NCBI GenBank assembly: GCA_000014925.1
Contig: CP000474.1
Location: 2,480,001-2,544,000 of the forward strand
Source: Paenarthrobacter aurescens TC1
GTDB lineage: Bacteria > Actinomycetota > Actinomycetes > Actinomycetales > Micrococcaceae
Length of the DNA stretch: 64,000 nucleotides
Reading direction: 5' to 3'
Part shown: positions 30,233 through 38,295 of the stretch, piece after piece
Layout: each line of letters opens with the position of its first letter
Position numbering within the stretch: position 1 is the first letter of the stretch
The notes under the pieces: generated by a model
Told to the model about the DNA's origin: nothing
Database searches by the model: none
The model's input: the letters and a program-made list of their open reading frames with translations, nothing else
Translations under genes and position numbers: made by a program

Positions 30233-30819
30233 AGTTGCAGTCCCCTCTTAGAAGAATCGGTTTCAAGGCCGGAGGCAGCCCGCAGTGTTGGGGCACTGCT
30301 GGGTTTTTCGGACTGCACCGGTGCCTGCACTCGGCGGCCAACGTCCGTTCCTCTGGCTTTTTGCATGTCGATTGCGTGCTGCAGTATTCCAGCAGCGGCA
30401 ACCTGATCAACCACTTTACGGTGGTTCTTGCTGCTCATGCCAGCTTGATGCAGGTTGCGGTGTGCCGTAACGGTTGAAAGTCGCTCATCCACGAGGTTTA
30501 CGGGAACGTCCAAACCGACACGCAGAAGCTCGCTTACAAGGAGGTCCGCATAGTCCATGGCCATTTGCGCAGACGCGCGCTCCTCGCCTTTCATGGTGCG
30601 GGGAAGACCCACGAAAATCTGGACCGCCGGCAAATCTGCGGCGTGCTTGACCAGTACGCGCACATCGGAGTTCTTCTTGCTGTCCCGCCCGATAGTCTTC
30701 AACGGCGTCGCCAAAATCCCGTCGGGATCACAGACGGCCAGGCCTACCCGGACGGTACCGACGTCTACCCCCAGCTTTATACCGTGGGGGTAGACGCCAC
30801 TGTGAGTACTGGAAGCCAC
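30229..30819 (-). CDS. ruvX: Putative pre-16S rRNA nuclease / Holliday-junction resolvase-like protein (RuvX/YqgF)
   Basis: A 196-residue RNase H-fold protein. The first catalytic Asp lies in KLGVDVGTVRVGLAVCDPDG (18-37). IFVGLPRTMKGEE and LVDERLSTVTAHRNL supply the other conserved acidic residues. E. coli YqgF processes the 5' end of 16S rRNA precursors; Mycobacterium RuvX was reported to cut Holliday junctions. About 45 extra C-terminal residues beyond the core are low complexity. GTG start 2 bases after the alaS stop. Confidence 0.92.
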   Translation of the reverse strand: MASSTHSGVYPHGIKLGVDVGTVRVGLAVCDPDGILATPLKTIGRDSKKNSDVRVLVKHAADLPAVQIFVGLPRTMKGEERASAQMAMDYADLLVSELLRVGLDVPVNLVDERLSTVTAHRNLHQAGMSSKNHRKVVDQVAAAGILQHAIDMQKARGTDVGRRVQAPVQSEKPSSAPTLRAASGLETDSSKRGLQL

Positions 30820-30821
30820 CG

Positions 30822-33500
30822 TCAGCGCTTGGCTATCGCATCCACCACCGCTGTGAGGGCCTCGGAGACCTTCCCAGCGTCGGTGCCGCCGCCTTGGGCT
30901 ACGTCGTCCTTGCCGCCACCGCCGCCGCCGAGGATGCCCGCCGCCAAGCGGACCAGCGCGCCGGCCTTGACGCCCGCTTCGCGAGCGGCCTCGTTGGTGG
31001 CGATCAGAATGACAGGTCGGTCATTGCTGACACCCGCAACAGCAACAGTGGAGGCTTCAGAACCCAAGCGATTACGCAGGTCGAGGGCAAGGTTACGCAG
31101 ATCGTCAGCCCCACCCACCTGACCGGCATCGTGGGCGACAACCCGAACACCAGCAGCATCCTTCGCTGTACCCACCAAGTTGGCAGCAGCTGCAGCAAGC
31201 TGCTCCTTGCGGAGGCGGTCAAGTTCCTTCTCCGTGGCCTTGAGCTTGTTCAAAGTGCTGGAGATGCGGTCAGCAAGTTGTCCGGAAGGAACCTTCAAAA
31301 GCTCCGTAAGCTCGGAAACCAGGGCGCGCTCTGCTGCCAGGTGACGGAATGCGTCCAAGCCAACAAAGGCTTCAACGCGGCGGTTTCCTGAGCCAACGGA
31401 CTGTTCGCCCAGCAGGGAAAGGCTGCCGATCAGGGAGGTGTTGGAAACGTGGGTGCCACCGCACAACTCGCGGGACCACGCGCCATCGATCTCCACTACG
31501 CGAACTTCGCTGCCGTAGTTTTCACCGAACAAAGCCATGGCGCCCAGCGCCTTGGCTTCAGCGAGCCCCATCACCTTGGTGTCCACCCGGAAGTTGTTCC
31601 GGATGGCGATGTTGGAGACCTCTTCGATTTCGGACCTCGTGGCTGTGCTCAAACCCTCGCCCCAGGCGAAGTCGAAGCGAAGGTATCCGGCCTTGTTGTA
31701 CGAACCGCGCTGGGTAGCTTCCGGGCCGAGGATCTGGTGCAACGCGGCATGCACAATGTGCGTGCCGGTGTGGGCCTGCTCGGCAGCATGGCGACGTTCA
31801 CGGTCGACGGCGGCACGCACCAGCGCGTCGGAGCCGATCTCACCTTCGCGGACGATTGCCTTGTGAACGCTGAGGCCCTTGATGGGGCGCTGAACGTCCA
31901 GGACCTCGACAACGAAGCCGTCACCGGTAATGAGGCCGGTGTCAGCTGACTGACCGCCTGCTTCTGCGTAGAACGGGGTTTCGTTGAGGACCAGCTCAAT
32001 CTCGTCGCCGGTGGAGGCATGCGCTACCGCACGGCCACCGCTGACGATGCCGCGGACCTTTGCCTCGCCCTCCAACTCGTCGTATCCGGTGAAGACGGTC
32101 TCGCCCTTGCCGAGGAGCTCCTGGTAGGCGCTGAGGTCAGCGTGGCCACCCTTCTTGCCCTTGGCATCAGCCTGGGCACGCTGGCGCTGCTCGAGCATGA
32201 GCGCACGGAAGCCCGCTTCGTCCACCTGCAGGCCAGCTTCTTCTGCCATCTCCAGGGTCAGGTCAATCGGGAAGCCGTAGGTATCGTGCAAAGCAAAGGC
32301 ATCCGCGCCGGACAGCGGAACGCCGGCCGCCTTGGACTCCGCTACCGCGTCCTCCAGGCGGGCCGTACCGGAAGCAATAGTGCGCAGGAATGCTTTTTCT
32401 TCGGCGTAAGCAATACGGCTGATCCGTGCGAAGTCAGTCTCCACTACCGGGTAAACGCCCTTCATGGCGTCACGGGAGGCGGGAAGCAGGTCCGGCAGGC
32501 AAGCCTTTTCGACGCCGAGCAGGCGCATTGCCCGAACGGCGCGCCGAATAAGTCGACGCAGCACGTAGCCACGGCCCTCATTGGACGGTGCTACGCCATC
32601 AGCGATGAGCATCAAAGCAGAGCGAATATGGTCGCCGACGACGCGCATGCGGACATCGTCCGTGTGGTGCGGGTCTTCCGGCGATTCAGCCGAGGTGTAC
32701 TCGCGGCCGGACAATTCAGCGGCTTTGTCGATCACCGGGCGTACCTGATCGGTCTCGTACATGTTTTCGACGCCCTGGAGGATCATCGCGAGACGTTCCA
32801 TGCCCAGGCCGGTGTCGATGTTCTTCTGCGGCAGTTCACCCACGATGTCGAAGTCCACCTTGGAGCGGACGTTCTCGATCTGGTACTGCATGAACACGAG
32901 GTTCCAGATTTCGATGTACCGGGTCTCGTCGGCCAGGGGGCCGCCTTCGATTCCGTAAGCAGGGCCGCGGTCGTAGTAGATCTCCGAGCAGGGTCCGGCG
33001 GGTCCGGGCTGGCCAGTGGACCAGTAGTTGTCGGCCTTGCCCATGCGTTGGATGCGCTCTGCCGGAATTCCGGTGTTCTTGAGCCACAGCTCCTTGGCTT
33101 CGTCGTCCTCTTCGTAGACAGTCACCCAAAGACGTTCGGCCGGAAGCCCGTAGCCGCCGTCGTCAACACTGGTGGTGAGCAGCTCGAAAGCGAACTTGAT
33201 GGCGTCTTCCTTGAAGTAGTCGCCAAAGGAGAAGTTGCCGCACATCTGGAAGAACGTGCCGTGGCGTGCGGTCTTCCCGACTTCCTCTATGTCACCGGTG
33301 CGGATGCACTTCTGGACGCTCGTTGCACGGCTGTAGGGAGGCTCTTCGCGCGCGGTCAAATAGGGAATGAACGGCACCATTCCGGCCACAGTGAAGAGAA
33401 GCGACGGGTCGCTGGAAACGAGCGACGCGGAGGGAACGGCGGTGTGGCCCTTGTTGACAAAAAAGTCCACCCAGCGCTTGGTGATCTCCTGCGACTTCAT
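30822..33500 (-). CDS. alaS: Alanyl-tRNA synthetase
   Basis: An 892-residue class II synthetase. N-terminal MKSQEITKRWVDFFVNKGH starts the catalytic core. The editing domain has AEQAHTGTHIVHAAL (His-x3-His) and ELCGGTHVSNTS (Cys-x3-His) zinc ligands, and the C-terminal DHHA1 domain ends in GGGGGGKDDVAQGGG. The frame is open to 33722; ATG 33500 is chosen on the family N terminus. The only purine-rich site, GAAGGG, is about 14 bases away, further than usual. No T-box in the leader, which holds a small GCACA-TCG-TGTGC hairpin. Confidence 0.97.
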   Translation of the reverse strand: MKSQEITKRWVDFFVNKGHTAVPSASLVSSDPSLLFTVAGMVPFIPYLTAREEPPYSRATSVQKCIRTGDIEEVGKTARHGTFFQMCGNFSFGDYFKEDAIKFAFELLTTSVDDGGYGLPAERLWVTVYEEDDEAKELWLKNTGIPAERIQRMGKADNYWSTGQPGPAGPCSEIYYDRGPAYGIEGGPLADETRYIEIWNLVFMQYQIENVRSKVDFDIVGELPQKNIDTGLGMERLAMILQGVENMYETDQVRPVIDKAAELSGREYTSAESPEDPHHTDDVRMRVVGDHIRSALMLIADGVAPSNEGRGYVLRRLIRRAVRAMRLLGVEKACLPDLLPASRDAMKGVYPVVETDFARISRIAYAEEKAFLRTIASGTARLEDAVAESKAAGVPLSGADAFALHDTYGFPIDLTLEMAEEAGLQVDEAGFRALMLEQRQRAQADAKGKKGGHADLSAYQELLGKGETVFTGYDELEGEAKVRGIVSGGRAVAHASTGDEIELVLNETPFYAEAGGQSADTGLITGDGFVVEVLDVQRPIKGLSVHKAIVREGEIGSDALVRAAVDRERRHAAEQAHTGTHIVHAALHQILGPEATQRGSYNKAGYLRFDFAWGEGLSTATRSEIEEVSNIAIRNNFRVDTKVMGLAEAKALGAMALFGENYGSEVRVVEIDGAWSRELCGGTHVSNTSLIGSLSLLGEQSVGSGNRRVEAFVGLDAFRHLAAERALVSELTELLKVPSGQLADRISSTLNKLKATEKELDRLRKEQLAAAAANLVGTAKDAAGVRVVAHDAGQVGGADDLRNLALDLRNRLGSEASTVAVAGVSNDRPVILIATNEAAREAGVKAGALVRLAAGILGGGGGGKDDVAQGGGTDAGKVSEALTAVVDAIAKR

Positions 33501-33615
33501 TAGCTGATTACTTACCCTTCTCAATTCACTGCACACGATGTGCGCGGTTCCGGCTGGTGCCGTTCCGCAGCTTTCCATTCTGCCCTGTTGAGGGCGTGGG
33601 GGCGAACCGCTCCCC

Positions 33616-33846
33616 CTAGCGCCGAACGGCTCCGGCGTCGTCGATTCCCAATGCTGCCCGCAAATCTTCCTCGCGTTGGTGCATCCCCGTCCGCACGGCG
33701 TCGGCAAAGTCGAACAGTCCATCCGCCATCCGGCCGACAGCGCGGTTCAGGCCCTCCGGCCCAAGGTTGGCTTGGGCCTCGGTGATTTTACGGAAGGCAA
33801 TGACGCCAATGGCGACGCCTATGCCCATCCACACAATTCTCTTCAT
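33616..33846 (-). CDS. DUF6167-type small membrane protein
   Basis: A 76-residue protein with one N-terminal hydrophobic helix (about 3-19) followed by FRKITEAQANLGPEGLNRAV and a short amphipathic C-terminal half. I recognise it as the actinobacterial family found between a DUF948 protein and alaS. ATG start with GGGAGA upstream. Function unknown; conserved pairing with the DUF948 gene 52 bases upstream suggests they act together at the membrane. Confidence 0.75.
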   Translation of the reverse strand: MKRIVWMGIGVAIGVIAFRKITEAQANLGPEGLNRAVGRMADGLFDFADAVRTGMHQREEDLRAALGIDDAGAVRR

Positions 33847-33898
33847 GAGGTTTGGTCTCCCTGTAGTTCAGCGACTGTGTAGTTCAGCTGCTGCGTAA

Positions 33899-34273
33899 TC
33901 AGCGGCTGCGGCGGCCGGATGAAGGGGCGCGGCGTCCAGCGAAAGCCGAACGGACGCCATAGCTGAAGGCAGCCACCTTGATCAGCGGCGAACCAACCGT
34001 GGCTGCAACGAGCGACGACAACGCGGAGATGTTGGCCGATGCATCGGAGACGTTGGAGGCGATGCCGTCAACCTTCTTCAGTTGCTGGTTGGTGGTGGTG
34101 ACCGTTGCGGTCACTTCATCCATCAGGGGCGTGGCGCCGTCGCTGATGGAACGGATGGAGGTCCGCACCTCGTCAAAAACGCCGCCAAGCTTCAAGATGG
34201 GCACGGCCAAAAGCAGGACGAGGAGCGCGAAGACTCCTGCTGCGATGAGGCCGGCGATGTCGCCACCAGACAT
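33899..34273 (-). CDS. DUF948 membrane protein
   Basis: A 124-residue protein: one N-terminal membrane helix (IAGLIAAGVFALLVLLLAVP, about 6-25), then a long helical, coiled-coil-prone segment rich in Ser, Thr and Val (VFDEVRTSIRSISDG to NISALSSLVAATVG), and a basic C-terminal tail ending SSGRRSR. This is the DUF948 architecture, chemotaxis-receptor-like in helix pattern but without signalling motifs. ATG start. Located between rpsD and DUF6167-alaS, a conserved actinobacterial placement. Function unknown. Confidence 0.8.
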   Translation of the reverse strand: MSGGDIAGLIAAGVFALLVLLLAVPILKLGGVFDEVRTSIRSISDGATPLMDEVTATVTTTNQQLKKVDGIASNVSDASANISALSSLVAATVGSPLIKVAAFSYGVRSAFAGRRAPSSGRRSR

Positions 34274-34376
34274 AGAACTCTTCTCCTTGGATCGTTTCGC
34301 TGCCTCGCACCAGCCGGTTCACGGCTTCGGTCAAGGCCTCCCCAAGTACCTTACCTACTTTGGCCCGGTACCTTAC

Positions 34377-34418
34377 ATACAAAGAAGCCCGCGGCTTGTG
34401 CCACGGGCTTCTTTGTAT
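34377..34418. terminator. Terminator after rpsD
   Basis: Near-perfect stem with outer arms ATACAAAGAAGCCCG and CGGGCTTCTTTGTAT, extended inward with a one-base offset and a CTTGTG loop. It begins 13 bases past the rpsD stop and separates it from the DUF948-alaS operon. The A/T ends would work in both directions. Confidence 0.88.
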
Positions 34419-34431
34419 GCGCTGCTTGAAT

Positions 34432-35052
34432 TTAGCGAGCGTAGAATTCGACGACGAGCTGCTCTTCGCAGATCACGGGGACCTCGGAGCGCTTCGGGCG
34501 ACGAACCAGGCGAGCCTGGAGGGCGTCAATCTTGACGTCCAGGTATGCCGGCACGTTATTGAGCACGTGTGCGCCAGCGGCTGCCACCTGGAACGGGGGC
34601 ATAACCTCGGAGCGGCTGTGAACGTGGATGAGCTGGCCTTCGCCAACGCGGAAGGACGGGCGGTCCACGCGGATGCCGTCAACCATGATGTGGCGGTGCA
34701 CAACCAGCTGGCGTGCCTGTGCGATGGTGCGGGCGAAACCTGCACGGAGCACGAGGGCGTCCAGACGCATTTCGAGCAGCTCAACCAGGTTTTCACCGGT
34801 GAGGCCCTTGGTGCGGCGGGCTTCTTCGAAGGCGCGGGTCATCTGGGCTTCGCGGATGCCGTACTGGGCGCGCAGACGCTGCTTTTCGCGCAGACGTACG
34901 GCGTAGTCGGAGTCCTGCTTCTTGCGGGCACGGCCATGCTCGCCGGGGCCGTACGGACGGCGCTCCATGTACTTGGCGGCCTTGGGGGTCAGAGCAATGC
35001 CGAGTGCACGCGAAAGGCGTGCGGTACGGCGAGCACGAGTGTTGTTAGCCAC
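34432..35052 (-). CDS. rpsD: 30S ribosomal protein S4 (uS4)
   Basis: A 206-residue ribosomal protein. N-terminal MANNTRARRTARLSRALGI, then YGPGEHGRARKK; the S4 RNA-binding domain is MRLDALVLRAGFARTIAQAR with QLVVHRHIMVDG. It nucleates 30S body assembly by binding 16S rRNA, and in other bacteria represses its own mRNA. No zinc-binding Cys set, so it is the C- (zinc-free) form. GTG start with GGAAGGA. It stands alone outside the alpha operon, as in other Actinobacteria, with a 204-base upstream gap. Confidence 0.96.
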   Translation of the reverse strand: MANNTRARRTARLSRALGIALTPKAAKYMERRPYGPGEHGRARKKQDSDYAVRLREKQRLRAQYGIREAQMTRAFEEARRTKGLTGENLVELLEMRLDALVLRAGFARTIAQARQLVVHRHIMVDGIRVDRPSFRVGEGQLIHVHSRSEVMPPFQVAAAGAHVLNNVPAYLDVKIDALQARLVRRPKRSEVPVICEEQLVVEFYAR

Positions 35053-35256
35053 TTGTGTCCTTCCAATTACTGCGGTGTGTCAGTGTTACTGGCCTCCATC
35101 AGGGAGAGCATCGGCCAACCGCTGCCTCTTGCTACTAGCCCGGGCGCACAGCACTATTGAAGAAATCTCAAAGGGATTGTGCGTCGGGCCATGCCAGACA
35201 AGCAATTATCCTACCACGGGCAGGGCGGCCGCCCGCAGTTGGGTTGATCCGGCCGG
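35053..35256 (-). promoter_or_regulatory. rpsD upstream region with candidate -10 and long leader
   Basis: This 204-base gap holds no gene. TAGGAT on the minus strand (35214-35209) is a good actinobacterial -10; no -35 is convincing. Transcription from it would give a leader of about 150 bases, long enough for S4 autoregulation, but I cannot define an S4-binding fold. A GGGCGGCCGCCC palindrome lies just upstream of the -10. Confidence 0.4.
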
Positions 35257-36750
35257 CTACTCCCCCCGGACGATCTTGCGGAGCCGTTCCAGCCTGGCGG
35301 CAATATCCCGTTCAGCTCCGTTGTTGGTGGGCTCGTAGTAGTCCTTACCTACCAGATCATCCGGCGGATACTGCTGGGTTGCCACTCCATGCGGCTCGTC
35401 GTGTGCGTACTTGTAGCTCTTGCCATGGCCCAATTGCTTTGCACCCGGGTAATGGGCGTCGCGTAAATGCATGGGAATGCCGCCGCCGAATCCGGCACGA
35501 ACATCGGCCACCGCTTTGTTCAAACCCATGTAGGCGGCGTTGGACTTGGGGGCAGTGGCCAAATGGACCACGGCTTCGGCCAGCACGATGCGGCCCTCCG
35601 GCATGCCAATCAACTGCACTGCCTGCGCCGCTGCCACGGCGGTTTGCAACGCCGTGGGGTCAGCCATGCCGATGTCTTCGGCTGCGGAGATCACGATGCG
35701 CCGCGCAACGAACCTCGGGTCCTCCCCGGCTTCAAGCATGCGTGCCAAATAGTGCAGGGCAGCGTCCACGTCCGAGCCCCGGATGGACTTGATGAACGCA
35801 CTGGCCACATCATAGTGCTGGTCGCCGGCGCGGTCGTAGCGGACGGCCGCCGCATCCAACGCACGTTCCGTGTGGCGGAGTTCCACCATGACCGGCGCGT
35901 CGGGCGGGCCGTCGTTCGCGAGTCCGGGTTCGGCGTCGGCGGTTTCGCCTTCCTCTTCAGGCCCCGTCGCGGTGTCGGGAACATCGACGGCGGTGGAGTC
36001 ACCGAACGCGACACCGGCGGCCGCCTCCAATGCTGTCAGCGCCCGTCGGGCATCGCCTCCGGATAGCCGGACCAGATGGTCCAGTGCCTCCGGGCTGAGC
36101 TCCACGCGGCCGGCGAGGCCACGGGCGTCGACCACAGCTCGTTGCAGCAAACCCGAAATGTCGTCATCCGTGAGCGGCTTCAGCGTGAGGAGCAGCGAAC
36201 GGGACAGGAGCGGCGAGACTACGGAGAATGACGGGTTTTCCGTGGTGGCCGCCACCAACACCACCCAGCGGTTCTCGACGCCGGGCAGCAGTGCATCCTG
36301 TTGGGCCTTGTTGAAGCGATGGATCTCGTCAAGGAAAAGGACAGTGGTCTTCTTGTACAGGTCGCGGGCAGTCAAAGCCTCGTCCATGACCCGACGAACA
36401 TCCTTGACGCCGGCGGTGATGGCGGACAGCTCAACGAACTTGCGTCCGGGTCCGCGAGCGATCACATGCGCCAGCGTCGTTTTCCCTGTCCCCGGCGGAC
36501 CCCAAAGGATCACCGAGCTGGGACCCGCCGGACCGGCAGCATCGGCACCGGCTGCCAGCTGCCGAAGCGGCGAACCTTGCCCCAGCAGATGCTGCTGCCC
36601 TACTACCTCGTCCAGCGACCGGGGGCGCATCCTGACCGCCAGCGGACTACGCTGGGAAGCCATCCAGTGAGCATCGGAGGGACCCCCTGAAGCAGGCAGA
36701 TCCTCCGACTCGTCGTCGTCAACTGCACCCGCACCAAAGAGATCTTCCAC
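35257..36750 (-). CDS. rarA: Replication-associated recombination protein A (RarA/MgsA), AAA+ ATPase
   Basis: A 497-residue clamp-loader-like ATPase acting at stalled forks. Walker A is GPPGTGKT (84-91), Walker [21 protein letters not shown], sensor 1 [20 protein letters not shown]. The C-terminal MgsA domain has [23 protein letters not shown] residues and [13 protein letters not shown] linker of about 45 Glu/Asp/Pro-rich residues near 248-285 ([14 protein letters not shown]) is inserted before the C-terminal domain. GTG start; diverges from the VLRF1-like gene 41 bases away. Confidence 0.93.
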   Translation of the reverse strand: MEDLFGAGAVDDDESEDLPASGGPSDAHWMASQRSPLAVRMRPRSLDEVVGQQHLLGQGSPLRQLAAGADAAGPAGPSSVILWGPPGTGKTTLAHVIARGPGRKFVELSAITAGVKDVRRVMDEALTARDLYKKTTVLFLDEIHRFNKAQQDALLPGVENRWVVLVAATTENPSFSVVSPLLSRSLLLTLKPLTDDDISGLLQRAVVDARGLAGRVELSPEALDHLVRLSGGDARRALTALEAAAGVAFGDSTAVDVPDTATGPEEEGETADAEPGLANDGPPDAPVMVELRHTERALDAAAVRYDRAGDQHYDVASAFIKSIRGSDVDAALHYLARMLEAGEDPRFVARRIVISAAEDIGMADPTALQTAVAAAQAVQLIGMPEGRIVLAEAVVHLATAPKSNAAYMGLNKAVADVRAGFGGGIPMHLRDAHYPGAKQLGHGKSYKYAHDEPHGVATQQYPPDDLVGKDYYEPTNNGAERDIAARLERLRKIVRGE

Positions 36751-36791
36751 ATGGATAGGCTACTCATAGTTCCAGCAAAGGAGACATTGAC

Positions 36792-37391
36792 GTGGATCGC
36801 CAAGCATCTGCCCCGCACCAGCGTTCAGGCAGCCGGACCGCTTTGGTGCCCGCGACCCGGTTGCAGGGATGGGTGGACCGCTTTGCGGCGAGCCATGGTG
36901 CCGTTGTCGAAGACTTCGACGGGGATGGGCTGCTCCTGCGCGCAGCCGATGGGGCGACTGCCCTGTTGAAAGCCCCATGGCCGTCGGACGGACGTCCGGG
37001 CCGGGGAGGGACTGAACTGGACCGCCTGATATCGCTTGCTCACCAGGAGCGGGGGCTGGGCCTGCTGCTGGTTCGCAGGGGAGGCTACGCCATAGCGGCC
37101 GCCAGCGGATCCGCGATCCTCGCTTCGAAGAGTGGCAACCGCTTCGTCGACGCCAAGGCCACGGCAGAACATGCCTCACGGATCTTCAACGAACACCGCA
37201 TCGAGTACATCGTCCCGGGTGGCGACCGTGCCTTGGTGGATCAGGTCCTTGCCCATTCACTACTCAAAGCGATATCAGGACGTACTCGCCTCGCTTTCCT
37301 GGATATCCAAGAGCCCAGGACTGCTGTGTTGGCGAAGGCGGCTACCGACGCCTGCTCCGTGCGAATTACAGTGACCGATCCACCCGCTTAG
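36792..37391 (+). CDS. VLRF1-like (acVLRF1) release-factor-family protein, apparently lacking the catalytic loop
   Basis: A 199-residue cytosolic protein. GWVDRFAASHG (26-36), GLLLVRRGGYAIAAASG (90-106), SKSGNRFVDAKAT (112-124), VPGGDR (141-146) and LDIQEPRTAVLAKAA resemble the actinobacterial eRF1-like VLRF1 family, related to Vms1/ANKZF1, which release peptidyl-tRNA on stalled ribosomes. Family members I recall carry a GG-x-SQQR-type loop between the FVDAKAT-like strand and PGGDR. Here only 16 residues separate these and no such loop exists, so hydrolysis may be lost. GTG start with AAAGGAG. Its end overlaps the convergent GNAT gene by 4 bases. Confidence 0.65.
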   Translation: MDRQASAPHQRSGSRTALVPATRLQGWVDRFAASHGAVVEDFDGDGLLLRAADGATALLKAPWPSDGRPGRGGTELDRLISLAHQERGLGLLLVRRGGYAIAAASGSAILASKSGNRFVDAKATAEHASRIFNEHRIEYIVPGGDRALVDQVLAHSLLKAISGRTRLAFLDIQEPRTAVLAKAATDACSVRITVTDPPA

Positions 37392-38200
37392 CAGCCGCTG
37401 GACGCCCGCCGCAACGGCGCCTGCCGGTACAAGTAGCTTCCGTAGTCCGTGAACCCGGCCTGTGAGTAGAGTGACTGCGCACCGCGATTGGCCTCAGTAA
37501 CCAGCAGCCAGAAACCCTGCAGATTCCGTTCGGCTCCGGCATTCAACAACGCGTCCAGCACCTTGGTCCCGAATCCGCGCCTGCGGTGCCCAGCCGACGT
37601 CGCCATACTGTAGATGCCTCCCCAACCGTCCACCAAGGCGAGACGTCCGACGGCGGCCGGGACGCCGTCGTCGTCCCTCACCGTTGCGTACAGCGCCGGG
37701 CAGGCGAGGAGAATCTTGTGAGCGACCGACAGTTCGGCGTCCCCGCCACGGCCGTCGACGGACCACCACAGGCGAAGCCATTCGTCGGAGGGCTCATCAG
37801 ATATGTCAACATGTCGGCCCGAAGTGCCCACCGGCAGCTCATCCACACCGCGGACCATGATCCTTGTTTCGGATTGCCTCGTGAAACGTTGGGTATCCAG
37901 GACGGCGTTAAGAGCGGCGCTGCGGGAGTCACCGAACACTTGGAAGATCAAGGGCAGACGACGAAGGCGGTACCACTCCGCTGCTGCACGAATGGACCGG
38001 GACATGTCCGGATTTCCCATCGACCCGCCATCCAGGTTCCTTGGCCACACGGAATTTGCCCTCTGCGTCACTCCCTCCGAAGCGCGGAGGACCCACCCAC
38101 CCGTATTTCCGGGGTCAAGGTCTTCAAGGTCAAGGTCTTCGCGCTCAAGCGCAGGCCAGGCCCTGTCCATGAGCGATTCCAGGAATGCTTGATCCAGCAT
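37388..38200 (-). CDS. GNAT-family N-acetyltransferase
   Basis: A 270-residue protein with a C-terminal GNAT domain (about 150-262): acetyl-CoA pyrophosphate loop SAGHRRRGFGTKVLDALL, preceded by GIYSMAT, and the terminal NRGAQSLYSQAGFTDYGSY typical of motif B. The N-terminal 140 residues have a diverged GNAT-like pattern (RAAAEWYRLRRLPLIFQVFG), so it may be a two-lobed enzyme. Substrate unknown. ATG start with AAGGTG. Downstream of the hisS-aspS pair on the same strand, but separated by a stem-loop. Confidence 0.82.
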   Translation of the reverse strand: MLDQAFLESLMDRAWPALEREDLDLEDLDPGNTGGWVLRASEGVTQRANSVWPRNLDGGSMGNPDMSRSIRAAAEWYRLRRLPLIFQVFGDSRSAALNAVLDTQRFTRQSETRIMVRGVDELPVGTSGRHVDISDEPSDEWLRLWWSVDGRGGDAELSVAHKILLACPALYATVRDDDGVPAAVGRLALVDGWGGIYSMATSAGHRRRGFGTKVLDALLNAGAERNLQGFWLLVTEANRGAQSLYSQAGFTDYGSYLYRQAPLRRASSGC

Positions 38201-38253
38201 TCTGCTGCACCTTTCGTTGGCGGGAGTGGTTGGCCGGAGTCAGCGGCGGGAAC

Positions 38254-38289
38254 GCCAAAGGCCCCCCACCGTGGTGGAGAGCCTTTGGC
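38254..38289 (-). terminator. Stem-loop after aspS, probable terminator
   Basis: Arms GCCAAAGGC and GCCTTTGGC are exact complements and enclose a second CCACC/GGTGG pairing. It ends 6 bases from the aspS stop. No long U tract follows. Confidence 0.65.
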
Positions 38290-38295
38290 TACCGC

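Noticed and set aside
32019..33503. Plus-strand open frame opposite alaS
   Set aside because: Composition-driven shadow of alaS codons; no family resemblance.
33501..33615. T-box leader ahead of alaS
   Set aside because: No T-box consensus and no terminator/antiterminator pair; only a small hairpin.
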